Shown: positions 8,890 through 18,491 of the stretch, piece by piece
Position numbering within the stretch: position 1 is the stretch's first letter
Layout of the letters: every line of letters starts with the position of its first letter
From: Mycetocola sp.
GTDB lineage: Bacteria; Actinomycetota; Actinomycetes; Actinomycetales; Microbacteriaceae
DNA: 64,000 bases
NCBI RefSeq assembly: GCF_025464835.1
Contig: NZ_JAODMP010000021.1
Coordinates: forward strand, 62,001-126,000
Reading direction: 5' to 3'
Translations under genes and position numbers: made by a program
Notes under the pieces: generated by a model
What the model saw: the letters and a program-made list of their open reading frames with translations, nothing else
Databases searched by the model: none
What the model was told of the DNA's origin: nothing

Positions 8890-9717
8890 ATGTCCTCCGG
8901 CCTTCCTGCCCTCGCCCTCAACGACGGTCACACCATCCCGCAACTGGGCCTCGGCCTCTACAAGGTGCCGGACGACTCCGTCGCGGATGTCGTCACCACC
9001 GCCATCGACGCCGGGTACCGTCACCTGGACACGGCGACGCTGTATGCCAACGAACGTGGTGTGGGGGAAGGGATCCGCCGCTCAGGCATCGAGCGGGACA
9101 CCCTCTTCGTCACCACGAAGGTGTGGAACTCGGACCAGGGTTTCGACAGCACGCTGCGAGCGTTCGAGCACAGCATGGACCTTCTCGGCCTGGACCTGCT
9201 CGATCTCTATCTCATCCACTGGCCTGCACCGAAGCAGAACCGCTACGTCGAGACCTGGCGTGCCCTCGAACGGCTCCAGACCGAGGGGCGGGTGGTGTCG
9301 ATCGGGGTCAGCAATTTCCACCCCCACCACCTGGACCGGCTGTTCGCCGAAACGGGCATCGTGCCCGCCGTCAACCAGATCGAGCTGCACCCGTGGCTGC
9401 CGCAGCGGGAGGCCCGTGCGTTCCATGACGCGAACGGCATCGTGACTGAGGCATGGTCTCCGCTCGCCCGCGGCGGCATCCTGAACAACCCCGCTCTGGA
9501 CCGAATCGCCGGCAAGCACGGTGTCAGCCCGGCGCAAGTTGTGATCCGGTGGCACCTTCACCTGGGCAACGTTGTCATTCCCAAGTCGGCAACCCCCGCG
9601 CGAATCGACGAGAACATCGACGTCTTCGGCTTCGAGCTCGACGAGTCCGACCTGGCCGGCATCGCCTCCCTGGCGTCGGGCGAGCGCACAGGGCGTGACC
9701 CGGACGACCTCGACTGA
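8890..9717 (+). CDS. Aldo/keto reductase
   Basis: GLGLYKVPDDSVADVVTTAIDAGYRHLDTATLYANERGVGEGIR...LYLIHWPAPKQNRYVETWRALERL. Confidence 0.95.
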   Translation: MSSGLPALALNDGHTIPQLGLGLYKVPDDSVADVVTTAIDAGYRHLDTATLYANERGVGEGIRRSGIERDTLFVTTKVWNSDQGFDSTLRAFEHSMDLLGLDLLDLYLIHWPAPKQNRYVETWRALERLQTEGRVVSIGVSNFHPHHLDRLFAETGIVPAVNQIELHPWLPQREARAFHDANGIVTEAWSPLARGGILNNPALDRIAGKHGVSPAQVVIRWHLHLGNVVIPKSATPARIDENIDVFGFELDESDLAGIASLASGERTGRDPDDLD

Positions 9718-9723
9718 TTCGGG

Positions 9724-10761
9724 TCAGTCCAGAGCAGCCCGCACCTGGGGCAGAACCTCGGTGGCGAGCAATTCGATGGAACGCATCACGAGGGCGTGCG
9801 GGACTCCCGACCAGTCCATCTGAAGACAGTGACGGTCGTAGCCGAGGTGTTCGTGCAGGGCGACGATCTTGTCTGCGACCTCGTTCGGGCTGCCGGCGAA
9901 GATCGCTCCACGCTTCGCCGTCTGCGTGTCGTAGCCCAGCCGGCTGGGGGCGGTGAAACCGCGTTCAGCGGCGATCTTCGTCATCGAACTCTTCCAGTAC
10001 GGAAACAGCGTGTCTTTCGCCTCCTGGCTCGTCGGCGCGAGGAAGCCGGGCCCGGAGACGGCTACCTTCAGGTCGGTCGCGTCGTGCCCGGCCTTCTGGG
10101 CAGACTGCCGATACAGCGCCGCCAATGGCGCGAACTGCTCGGGGTAGCCCCCGATGACCGCATAGTTGATCGGCAGGCCGAGGTAGCCGGCGCGCATCGA
10201 TGACTCGGGGTTGCCGCCAGTCGCGATCCAGATGTCGAGCTTCTCGGAATGCGGGCGCGGCAGAATGAGCGCGTCGTTCAGCGCAGGGCGGAACCGCCCG
10301 CGCCAGGTCACTCGCTCGCTTGCGTTGAGCTCGAGCAGCAAACCCAGCTTCTCCTCGTACAGGTCGTCGTAGTCGGCGAGGTTCGCGCCGAACAGCGGGA
10401 ATGACTCGATGAACGAACCGCGACCGGCCGCGAGTTCGACCCGGCCGCCGCTCAGCAGGTCGATCGTCGCGAATTGCTGGAAGACGCGCACCGGGTCCTC
10501 GGTCGAGAGGACCGTCACCGCACTGGACAATCGGATGCTTTTCGTCACCGTCGACGCCGCAGCCAGAACGGTCGCAGGCGAGCTGATCGAATACTCCGCC
10601 CGGTGGTGTTCTCCGATGCCGAACCAGTCGAGTCCGGCCTGATCGGCGAGGCGGATCCGTTCGATCGTCTCGGTGAGCTGCTGTGCAGGGGAGATCAGCA
10701 TCCCCGTCGAGGGATCGGTTGGGATATCACCGAAGGTATAAACACCGAGTTGGAAGGTCAT
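9724..10761 (-). CDS. LLM class flavin-dependent oxidoreductase (luciferase-like)
   Basis: MTFQLGVYTFGDIPTDPSTG...LDWFGIGEHHRAEYSISSPATVLAAAS...; start corrected to ATG at 10761. Confidence 0.92.
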   Translation of the reverse strand: MTFQLGVYTFGDIPTDPSTGMLISPAQQLTETIERIRLADQAGLDWFGIGEHHRAEYSISSPATVLAAASTVTKSIRLSSAVTVLSTEDPVRVFQQFATIDLLSGGRVELAAGRGSFIESFPLFGANLADYDDLYEEKLGLLLELNASERVTWRGRFRPALNDALILPRPHSEKLDIWIATGGNPESSMRAGYLGLPINYAVIGGYPEQFAPLAALYRQSAQKAGHDATDLKVAVSGPGFLAPTSQEAKDTLFPYWKSSMTKIAAERGFTAPSRLGYDTQTAKRGAIFAGSPNEVADKIVALHEHLGYDRHCLQMDWSGVPHALVMRSIELLATEVLPQVRAALD

Positions 10762-11150
10762 GAGCGTGCCTCCAGGTGTGCGTGTCTGGCCGGACGGAGA
10801 TAGCCGCCTTTCTCGAGGCCGGCCTCGATCTCGAACCGGTTCCTGAGCGGATTGGTGCCAGCCGAGAGGTAGAGCAGGGGGAAGAGCATGCCGTAACGCT
10901 GCCACTGGCGTTTGTGCACGGCTTCGTGCTCGAGCACGTCGTCAGAGACGTTCGTCCTGGTGAGATAGCAGCCGCCGACACACGAACCGCCTCGCCCGAA
11001 CGTCCAGCTCGGCATCCCGGTGAATACCCACAGACCGTTGCGCCGTTGTACCGGCCCGGTGGACCAGATCGAACCCCAGATCAGTCCGACGAGGTTGGCG
11101 TAGAGGTAGCCGAGCCGGCTGAGGGGAGAGTCGAAGAGCATCCGCTTCAT
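10758..11150 (-). CDS. Hypothetical protein with HExxH motif
   Basis: 130-aa ORF with LEHEAVHKRQWQRYGMLFPLLY; overlaps the luciferase-like gene by 4 nt. Confidence 0.78.
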   Translation of the reverse strand: MKRMLFDSPLSRLGYLYANLVGLIWGSIWSTGPVQRRNGLWVFTGMPSWTFGRGGSCVGGCYLTRTNVSDDVLEHEAVHKRQWQRYGMLFPLLYLSAGTNPLRNRFEIEAGLEKGGYLRPARHAHLEARS

Positions 11151-11222
11151 CGTTCGTTCCTGGTGTGGCGTGCGGTGTCCGTCATGCTCCGAGGCTACCG
11201 GCCGGTGATGCCCCCGGCATTC

Positions 11223-12041
11223 TCAGCGTGCGAGCGCGCCGAGGATTCTCAGGATGGTGCCGAGGTCGTCGACGGCATGCGTTGCGCTGGCCGGCGCGAA
11301 ACCGGTGATGCCGGCGCCGGCGAGTTCGAACTCTCCACGGACGGCCCCGATCAGTTCGACGAGGGTCGCCGCCGGGAGCCCGAACGGTTCGGCCCAGTCC
11401 GTCCCTGCGATGTCAGCCGGGTCGAGGACATCCAGGTCGACGTGCACATAGACCCGTTTCGCCCCGGATGCCGTCACCGCGTCGACCAGGGCGGCCGCTG
11501 TGGCATCCTCAACGGACAGGGTGCGGATCGCGGAGTCGTCGAGACGGGCCTGCTCGCCAGGGTCGACGTCCCTGGCCCCGATGATCACGAGCCGCTCAGG
11601 CGCCAGCGGGGTCTTCGGCGACAGTTCAGGGATACCCTCACCGATCAGCGCGCGCAGGACCATGCCGTCGAACGACCCGGAGGGGGAGTCGTCCGGGGTA
11701 TTCAGGTCGGGGTGGGCGTCGAACCAGAGCACGCACGTGTCCTCGCCCGACGAGAGAACGTGGTCGACAGCAGCGAGCTCCACGGAGCATCCGCCCCCGA
11801 CGGTGATCACCGGGGCAGCCGCAGCGCGGAGGGCGGCGTTCTGGCGTTCCCGGATGATCCGTAGCGACGACAGCCGATTCACTCCGGTCTCGAGCGACTC
11901 ACCCGCCTCCGCCGGCACATCCACGAGCAGCGTGGCCGATGAGGGGAGGTCCCCGCGGATCGCCTCGGCGCCGTCGATGAGGCGCATCGCGCGAGAGGAA
12001 CCGGAACCCTGCCACGCGGGCACAACCACGAAAGTCGCCAT
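11223..12041 (-). CDS. Arginase/agmatinase family protein
   Basis: GGGCSVEL, LWFDAHPDLNTPDDSPSGSFDGM, VHVDLDVLDP metal-binding motifs. Confidence 0.92.
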   Translation of the reverse strand: MATFVVVPAWQGSGSSRAMRLIDGAEAIRGDLPSSATLLVDVPAEAGESLETGVNRLSSLRIIRERQNAALRAAAAPVITVGGGCSVELAAVDHVLSSGEDTCVLWFDAHPDLNTPDDSPSGSFDGMVLRALIGEGIPELSPKTPLAPERLVIIGARDVDPGEQARLDDSAIRTLSVEDATAAALVDAVTASGAKRVYVHVDLDVLDPADIAGTDWAEPFGLPAATLVELIGAVRGEFELAGAGITGFAPASATHAVDDLGTILRILGALAR

Positions 12042-12188
12042 TGTCTTAGTATCCGGTTTTCCCACACGAGGCGCGAGGTAGGCTCGCCATTCGAGCCAGT
12101 ATTGCCGCCTGTTGCAGTGCGCATGGCACGGCGAGGGCGAGCACGGCAGAATGGTTCCCGGGCCACAATCCGAGCGGAAGGAGCCGGC

Positions 12189-12941
12189 ATGAGCGAAAGC
12201 ACCGATGGTCGCCACCTCCTGATGGTCGAGGTGACCGCCCAGCGCGAGAACGCGCCCGCCTACGACGCCTATGTGCGCACCATGATCGACCGGGCAGCTG
12301 CAGAGGCCCGCGCATCCGGCTGGGATGTCTCCCAGGTGTCAGCAGCCGACCTCGGCGTCGACGGGCTCCTGCAGGCGGCGGAGCACGCCGCCGCCGTCGT
12401 CATCATGGGCGGTGAAGACATCGACCCGCAGTTCTACGACGGCCAACGCGGGTATGAGGGTGAGGGGTACCACTTCGAGGTGGCGGATGCCGCCCAGATC
12501 CAACTGGTCCGGCTCGCGGTCGCCCGTTCCCTGCCGGTCCTCGGCATCTGCCGGGGGCACCAGGTCATCAACGTCGCCCTCGGCGGAAGCCTCCTTCAGC
12601 ATGTCGAGGACGCCGGGCACCGGAACATCGACCTGCCCGTCGAATATGCCCTCGTCGAACACCCGGTCCGGCTCGAGCCCGGCAGCAACCTGGGCGAGCG
12701 GTTCGGTCGTGACCACATCGTCGTGCAGAGCGCCCACCATCAGGTCGTCGACCGGCTCGGCGCCGGACTCCGCGCGGTTGGCTGGGCTCACGACGGGCAT
12801 GTCGAAGCGATCGAGCACGAGAGTCTGCCGATCGTCGGTGTGCAGTGGCACCCTGAGGCGCTCCTCGCGCCGGCCGGGCAGTTGCGTGTGCTGCTTGACG
12901 GCCTCGCCGCCCAGGCCGGTGCCGTCCTCGAAAGCGCCTGA
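12189..12941 (+). CDS. Gamma-glutamyl-gamma-aminobutyrate hydrolase family protein (class I GATase)
   Basis: VIMGGEDIDPQFY, LGICRGHQVINVALGG, GVQWHPE. Confidence 0.9.
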   Translation: MSESTDGRHLLMVEVTAQRENAPAYDAYVRTMIDRAAAEARASGWDVSQVSAADLGVDGLLQAAEHAAAVVIMGGEDIDPQFYDGQRGYEGEGYHFEVADAAQIQLVRLAVARSLPVLGICRGHQVINVALGGSLLQHVEDAGHRNIDLPVEYALVEHPVRLEPGSNLGERFGRDHIVVQSAHHQVVDRLGAGLRAVGWAHDGHVEAIEHESLPIVGVQWHPEALLAPAGQLRVLLDGLAAQAGAVLESA

Positions 12942-12966
12942 CCGGCATCCGTTCGCCCGCTGAACG

Positions 12967-13029
12967 AGGACATCGCACGCTTATCAGGGCCGAATCCGGA
13001 GAAGCGGCCTGACAACCGTGCGATGTCCT
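12967..13029. repeat. Long imperfect inverted repeat between convergent genes (terminator or palindromic repeat element)
   Basis: AGGACATCGCACGcTTaTCAGGgCCG / CGGCCTGAcAAcCGTGCGATGTCCT; outer 13 bp perfect, arms about 25 nt with 3 differences. Confidence 0.8.
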
Positions 13030-13066
13030 GCTAAAGATGCGTCGCCCTCTGCACGAGGGGCATCGG

Positions 13067-13855
13067 TTACTGGTTCGGCGTGTACGGCGCGCTCTGGGTC
13101 GCCTCAACCGCGGGCTGGGTCTGTCCACCTGAGATCGGGGACGGGCCGCCGGACTTCATCGCTGCGAGTCGCGCCTCGACCTCGGTGAGCTCACCGATGT
13201 CCTCGAGCGACTCGAACTGGGCGTCGAGGCTCGACGCAGCAAGCTCCTGCTGGCCACGCACCCTGGCTTCCTCGCGGCGGATCTTGTCTTCGAACCGGCT
13301 GACCTCGCTGGTCGGATCCATGATGTCGATGCTCTTGACGGCATCCGCGACCTTCCGCTGGGCTTCGGCGGTCTTGGAACGGGCAACGAGCTCGCTGCGC
13401 TTCGACTTGAGCTGCTCCAGCTTCTGCTTCATGCCGTTGAGGCCGTTCTTCAACTGGTCGACGACCTGCGTCTGCGCGACGATCTGCGGTTCGGCCATCT
13501 TCGCCTCGTTCTCAGAGGTGATCTGGCGCTGCAGCGCGACCTTGGCGAGGTTGTCGAACTTGTCGGCGTCGGACGCGTTGCCCGAGGCGCGGTACTCGTC
13601 GGCCTTGCGGCTCGCTGCAAGGGCCTTGTTGCCCCAGTCGCTCGCAGCACGCACGTCTTCTGAGTGGTCCTCTTCGAGGAGGCGGAGGTTGCCGATCGTC
13701 TCGGCGATGGCGCTTTCGGCCTCGGCGATGCTGTTGGTGTAGTCGCGAACCATCTGGTCCAGCATCAGCTGGGGGTCCTCGGCCTGGTCGATGAGTGCGT
13801 TGATGTTCGCTTTCGCGAGCTGGGCGATGCGCCCGAAGATCGATTGCTTGGTCAT
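13067..13855 (-). CDS. PspA/IM30 family protein
   Basis: MTKQSIFGRIAQLAKANINALIDQAEDPQLMLDQMVRDYTNSIAEAESAIAETIGNLRLLEED. Confidence 0.92.
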   Translation of the reverse strand: MTKQSIFGRIAQLAKANINALIDQAEDPQLMLDQMVRDYTNSIAEAESAIAETIGNLRLLEEDHSEDVRAASDWGNKALAASRKADEYRASGNASDADKFDNLAKVALQRQITSENEAKMAEPQIVAQTQVVDQLKNGLNGMKQKLEQLKSKRSELVARSKTAEAQRKVADAVKSIDIMDPTSEVSRFEDKIRREEARVRGQQELAASSLDAQFESLEDIGELTEVEARLAAMKSGGPSPISGGQTQPAVEATQSAPYTPNQ

Positions 13856-13898
13856 GGGATTCTTCCTCTCGATCGGTATCTGTGTTCTGTTTCGGTCG

Positions 13899-15947
13899 TC
13901 AGAAACGGCCGCCACCCCGTCGGGAGCGTGTGCCGCCCCCGCCGAAACTTCCTGCGCTGCGGCCCCCGCGGGAGCCTCCGCCGAATCCGCCGCCGAGCCC
14001 GCCGCCGAAACCGCCGAACCCGCCGCCCGAACGGCCTCCGCCGCTGAGTACGGAGTTGATGATGATGCCGCCGAGGATGGCGCCCATCATGCCGCTGCCC
14101 GACTGCTGGCCGCCGCCCATGAGCCCTCCGCCGCCGAACCCGCCGGGCTGCATCCCGAAACCGGAGACGTCCGACTGGGCGGAGTCGATCGCGGCGCGGG
14201 CGAGCTGGTTGGAGGTCTGTGCGTAGGTGAGCGCTGACACCGGGTCGGATGCCGCCAACTGCTGCGCCTCAACCAGGTTGCGTCCCGCTTCGGCCAGCCG
14301 GGTGCGTGCGTCAGGGCCGACAGCGCCCCTGCGGGCTGTGATGTAGTCCTCGGCCGCTGACACCTGTGCTCCTGCGGCGGAGAGAGCGTGGCCGAGCTGG
14401 GACTGTGCCCGCTGGAACTGGGCCTGCGCATCCCGCACCCGCTGGAGGATCCCATCGATCGACGTGTTCGCGGCCTGAAGCCGACGAAGCAGTTCGAGTG
14501 GGTTATGGATCCTCGCGCGCTGCTGCTCGACCTCGGCAACGGCGTTCTCCGTCTCCCGGATCACGTTGACGAGTGAGCCATCCGCGTCCGGCTGCGACCT
14601 GGCGAGCTGGAGGTCACTGCGCAGATCCGCCACAGCATCGGAGATCGAACGCTGGGCGGCGTCCAGGTCCGCGCCGAGCTTGTCGATGGCGTCGAGCAGC
14701 AAAGCGGCCTGGTCGATGGCCTCTTCTGATGCCCGGATGTCGACCGCGGCCGCGCCGAGCTGGTCGGCGGCGACGTCCTCGGCGGCGGCGTTGAGGTTCT
14801 CGCTCGCGAACGCGAGCCGTTCCCCGGACTGTGCCACGTTGTCCCTGACCGTGCTCAGGGCGGCAGCGTCATAGCGCACCGAGAGCGACTGCAACGTGGC
14901 GGATGCTGTGGAGAGGCGGTCAGTCACCTGCCGATGCTCCGCGCGCAGCTTCTCGACGGCCGCTGGAGCGTTCTGCTCCAGTTGTCTCAGTTCGTCGAAC
15001 GCCTCCGCCTCCCGGTCGAGCGCGGCGTTCGCGTCGATGCACAGCCGGATGATCTCGGCGTTCCAGGCGCGCACCTGCTGCTCGGTGTCAGGCTCGGCGT
15101 CCGCCAGCTTCTGCCGGATGGTGAACGCTCGCGAAAGGCTACCCTTCGCCGCGGCGATTGCGGAACGGAACGCGGTGACCGTCTCCTCGCCGTACTGGGC
15201 GACGGCGAAGCCGAGTTCTTCCTCGCTGGTCTTCACTGCATCGTCCGTCTCCACGAGGGCGCTCCCGGCCTGGCGCTCGAGGTCTGCCGTCTCAACGGCC
15301 GCAAGGTCGGCCGGCTCTCCTGCACGGGGATCGAGAGCCTTCTTCTTATTGCGCTTGCGGAGGGTCGAGGCGATGACGATGATCCCGATGACCACGATCA
15401 GGCCGATCACCAGCCACACCACCGAATTCGACACACCGGCGCCCCCGCCAGGTGAGGCGGCGACGTCGTCGCCGGCGATCGCGTTGCCGAGACCGGAGGC
15501 CGCAGCCACCGCGGCGCCTGCCCAGTCCTCATCGCTCAGGCGCGGCTGGACCAGCTGCTGTTCGATGGCGCCGAGCTGTTCGTTGTTCACCGGCCCGCCG
15601 GTCGCGCCCGAGAGGTAGTAGGTGCGCTGCTCGGTGGCCACCGCAAGCAGGTACTGCGACGGGCCGAGGCCGTTCGCCTCCGCCGTCGTGTTCGTCCACT
15701 CGGCTGCATCGCTCGGATTCGTGAACTCGTCGACGTAGACAACCCAGAGGTCGGCCCCGGAATCGGAATTGAGGGCATCGATCGCGGATTCGATCTCGGC
15801 GGCATCTGAACCGCCCAGCACGCCGGCCTCGTCGAGCACGCGCCCAGAGCCAAGCTGAACCGGATCGGTGGCGATCGCGGCGGCAGGGGTCCCCAGCACA
15901 AGAGCGGCCGTGACGGCCGCAAGGGCCCAGAGTGAGCGTGCCCGCAT
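13899..15947 (-). CDS. TPM-domain membrane protein with coiled-coil region and Gly-rich C-terminal tail
   Basis: Signal peptide MRARSLWALAAVTAALVLGTPAAAIA, N-terminal TPM domain (VLDEAGVLGGSDAAEIESAIDALNSDSGADLWVVYVDEF), TM helix SNSVVWLVIGLIVVIGIIVIA, GGGFGGFGGGLGGGFGGGSRGG tail; start corrected from the upstream ORF. Confidence 0.9.
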   Translation of the reverse strand: MRARSLWALAAVTAALVLGTPAAAIATDPVQLGSGRVLDEAGVLGGSDAAEIESAIDALNSDSGADLWVVYVDEFTNPSDAAEWTNTTAEANGLGPSQYLLAVATEQRTYYLSGATGGPVNNEQLGAIEQQLVQPRLSDEDWAGAAVAAASGLGNAIAGDDVAASPGGGAGVSNSVVWLVIGLIVVIGIIVIASTLRKRNKKKALDPRAGEPADLAAVETADLERQAGSALVETDDAVKTSEEELGFAVAQYGEETVTAFRSAIAAAKGSLSRAFTIRQKLADAEPDTEQQVRAWNAEIIRLCIDANAALDREAEAFDELRQLEQNAPAAVEKLRAEHRQVTDRLSTASATLQSLSVRYDAAALSTVRDNVAQSGERLAFASENLNAAAEDVAADQLGAAAVDIRASEEAIDQAALLLDAIDKLGADLDAAQRSISDAVADLRSDLQLARSQPDADGSLVNVIRETENAVAEVEQQRARIHNPLELLRRLQAANTSIDGILQRVRDAQAQFQRAQSQLGHALSAAGAQVSAAEDYITARRGAVGPDARTRLAEAGRNLVEAQQLAASDPVSALTYAQTSNQLARAAIDSAQSDVSGFGMQPGGFGGGGLMGGGQQSGSGMMGAILGGIIINSVLSGGGRSGGGFGGFGGGLGGGFGGGSRGGRSAGSFGGGGTRSRRGGGRF

Positions 15948-16088
15948 TTGCCGCCTTCTGTCGTCGGTCGAGAACACCTGCGAGTCTAGGGTTGCCTGGC
16001 TGAGCGCGTCCAGCGAGTCGGTGTGAGCCTCCCGGGGTCGCCGCGTGGCATCCTCCTGTGCTATGAATTCCGGTCTAACCTTGCCCGG

Positions 16089-16928
16089 GTGAGCAACGAC
16101 CGTTACGGATCCGACGTGCTGGCGACCAACTGGCGCGCAAGCAAAACGCCCCCTCCGCTCGAAGAGGAGGCAACAACCGACCTCGTCGTCGAAGAGGCCT
16201 CGACCGGCTGGTGCGGTGCGGTCACCGGGATCGAAGGCAAGACCGTCCAACTCGAGGACCGCCACGGCAAACGCCGGGTGTTCCCGCTGGGCGGTGGATT
16301 CCTGATCGACGGCAAACCGGTGATCCTCGTCGCGCCGAAAAAGAAGAAGCCGGCCGGCCCAACCCGCACGGCCTCCGGATCCTTCGCCGTCGCCGATTCC
16401 CGCGCCAGGGTCGCGTTGCCCTCCCGCATCTACGTCGAGGGCCGGCACGACGCCGAGCTCGTCGAAAAGGTCTGGGGCGACGACCTCCGCGTCGAGGGTG
16501 TCGTCGTCGAGTACCTCGGCGGGATCGACGACCTCGCGGCGATCATCACCGACTTCGCACCGACCCCTCAACGAAAAGTCGGTGTGCTCGTCGACCACCT
16601 CGTTCCCGGCTCGAAGGAGTCGAGGATCGCGGATGCCGTGATGCGCGGCAGCCACGGAGGGAACGTGCTCGTTGTCGGGCATCCGTACATCGACGTCTGG
16701 CAGTCGGTGAAACCGGCCAGGGTCGGCCTGAAAGCATGGCCGGACATCCCCAGGTCGATCGAGTGGAAGAAGGGCATCTGCGCGGCCCTCGGGCTGCCGA
16801 ACGAGAGCCAGGCCGACATCGCCAGGGCCTGGCAGGCCATCCTCGGGCGGGTCCGCAACTACTCAGATCTCGAGCCCGCATTCCTCGGCCGGGTCGAGGA
16901 GCTCATCGACTTCGTCACCGCTCCGTAG
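16089..16928 (+). CDS. DUF3097 family protein
   Basis: RYGSDVLATNWRASKTPPPLEEE...RIYVEGRHDAELVEKVWGDDLRVEGVVVEYLGGIDDLAAII...GVLVDHLVPGSKESRIADAV; GTG start. Confidence 0.85.
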   Translation: MSNDRYGSDVLATNWRASKTPPPLEEEATTDLVVEEASTGWCGAVTGIEGKTVQLEDRHGKRRVFPLGGGFLIDGKPVILVAPKKKKPAGPTRTASGSFAVADSRARVALPSRIYVEGRHDAELVEKVWGDDLRVEGVVVEYLGGIDDLAAIITDFAPTPQRKVGVLVDHLVPGSKESRIADAVMRGSHGGNVLVVGHPYIDVWQSVKPARVGLKAWPDIPRSIEWKKGICAALGLPNESQADIARAWQAILGRVRNYSDLEPAFLGRVEELIDFVTAP

Positions 16929-17034
16929 AGCGCAGCTTCCGTCTGCGCCCATCAGGGATCGTCCCGGTCGCCAGAGCGATCGGGACGGCGTCCGCGGCGT
17001 TTCGCGGACGTCGTTCGGCGCGTGGAGAAAAGTG

Positions 17035-17107
17035 TGCCCTCGGCAGGATTCGAACCTGCGACCTGCGGTACCGGAAACCGACGCTCTATCCCCTGAGCTA
17101 CGAAGGC
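17035..17107 (-). tRNA. tRNA-Arg (anticodon CCG)
   Basis: GCCTTCGTAGCTCAGGGGATAGAGCGTCGGTTTCCGGTACCGCAGGTCGCAGGTTCGAATCCTGCCGAGGGCA folds as a cloverleaf; loop TTCCGGT gives anticodon CCG; one mismatch at the top of the anticodon stem. Confidence 0.95.
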
Positions 17108-17207
17108 GTGCACCACAAAACTATCAGAATTCTGCGCCGGCAAATCTCCGTCGCTGGGAGCACCACGAGCGGCGGATGCCGCTGTGACCCCGTGTGTTGA
17201 TGGACGG

Positions 17208-17735
17208 ATGCATCGCACCGTCTCCGCTCACCTGGAAATCCGGCCGGGCGGGCCGAGCGATGTCGTTCTTCCCCTCGCCGTCGCCGCGGGGACGCCCATC
17301 CTCTCCGAGACCCTGGCGATCCGTTCCGGTGGCAGCAGATCGCCCCGCTGGAGCTGATCGACCGCCACGGAACACGACGGCATCGTTTCGCCGGGCAGCC
17401 CGGTCCCGTTCACGTGCACGACCACTCTGTGGTCGCCGGGCAGCGTCCCATCGAGCCGCTACGCGGAATCAGGCGAACTGCAGCGTGTGGCGGCGAGCGG
17501 TTCGGGGGCTCGGCGGCCAGATGCTCCTGGACGGGTCGCCTGGTGCGTTCAGGACGGCCTCAGCTCCGTCCCCGGCTCGAGCGACAGCGCCGCCACCACA
17601 CGCGCATCCGGGCAGGGTGGCTGCCGGGATTACGCCCACCTGGTGATCGCGCTGCTCCGCGTGCGACACCCAGCCTGCAGGGTGTCTGCCTTTGCGCCGG
17701 CCTGAAGCCGACGAACTTCCACGTGCTCGACCATC
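17208..17735 (+). pseudogene. Transglutaminase-like family protein pseudogene
   Basis: Fragments in several frames: MHRTVSAHLEIRPGGPSDVVLPLAVAAG; PLELIDRHGTRRHRFAGQPGPVHVH; SRYAESGELQRVA; VQDGLSSVPGSSDSAATTRASGQGGCRDYAHLVIALLRV; APGLKPTNFHVLD, matching Cys (GxCRDYAH) and His (FH) signatures of transglutaminase-like proteins. Confidence 0.7.
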
Positions 17736-17769
17736 GAACACCGGTGCTGCCGCCCCGACGCTGTCCGCG

Positions 17770-18387
17770 CTAGGACAGGTGTGCGATCGCAGCCTCGGCC
17801 AGCTGCTCGGCATCGCCAGGCTCGGAGAAGTCGATGGCGCGAATGGTGATCCAGTACGGCCCGGTGAAGACCTGGGCTTCTCCCTCGTTTTCCACCATCG
17901 TGAAATAACCCTCGACAGGGGGAGCGGCATAGGTGGGCACCTGCTTGCTCTCGGTGACCGCACGGTTCTTCAGATCCGTCAACGCGGCGTCACCGAGCCT
18001 GGCGACGGCCACATCGATGGTGGTGTTGCTCGAGTTGTTGGCCCACTGGCAGAACTGGCCACCCATTGCGGCGATCTCGCTCGCTTTGCTGCCCGCCTTC
18101 GGCGTGGCTTCCGCCACCATGCTGATGTTGGGGTTGAACGCGTACATGTCCGCCGGGGTGATCAGGGCTTCACAGGCGATCTCGACCGGTTCGCTCGCGA
18201 CCGCTGTCTCAGCCGGCGACGGGGTCGGCGCGCCGCTCGCTGCGGGGCCTGACTCAGTCGGACCAGTGGTCGGCGACGAGGACGCCGCCGGCGCCGGAGT
18301 GCAACCGGCGAGGAGGAGTGAGCCGAGAAGCGCGGCGGTGACGGCGAGCGGGCGGAGCGCGTGTGTGCGGGCGAACGTGGAAGCCAT
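17770..18387 (-). CDS. Hypothetical lipoprotein
   Basis: Lipobox [19 protein letters not shown]; Pro/Ser/Thr-rich linker then a globular domain. Confidence 0.82.
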   Translation of the reverse strand: MASTFARTHALRPLAVTAALLGSLLLAGCTPAPAASSSPTTGPTESGPAASGAPTPSPAETAVASEPVEIACEALITPADMYAFNPNISMVAEATPKAGSKASEIAAMGGQFCQWANNSSNTTIDVAVARLGDAALTDLKNRAVTESKQVPTYAAPPVEGYFTMVENEGEAQVFTGPYWITIRAIDFSEPGDAEQLAEAAIAHLS

Positions 18388-18491
18388 ATCCATCTCTCTG
18401 TGGGGGATGGTTCGACCATAACAACTGTCACAGGTGCGATCGCGCATACGCCGCGCGAGGCGGATTCACGGGTCCGGATAGAATCGGTTGT

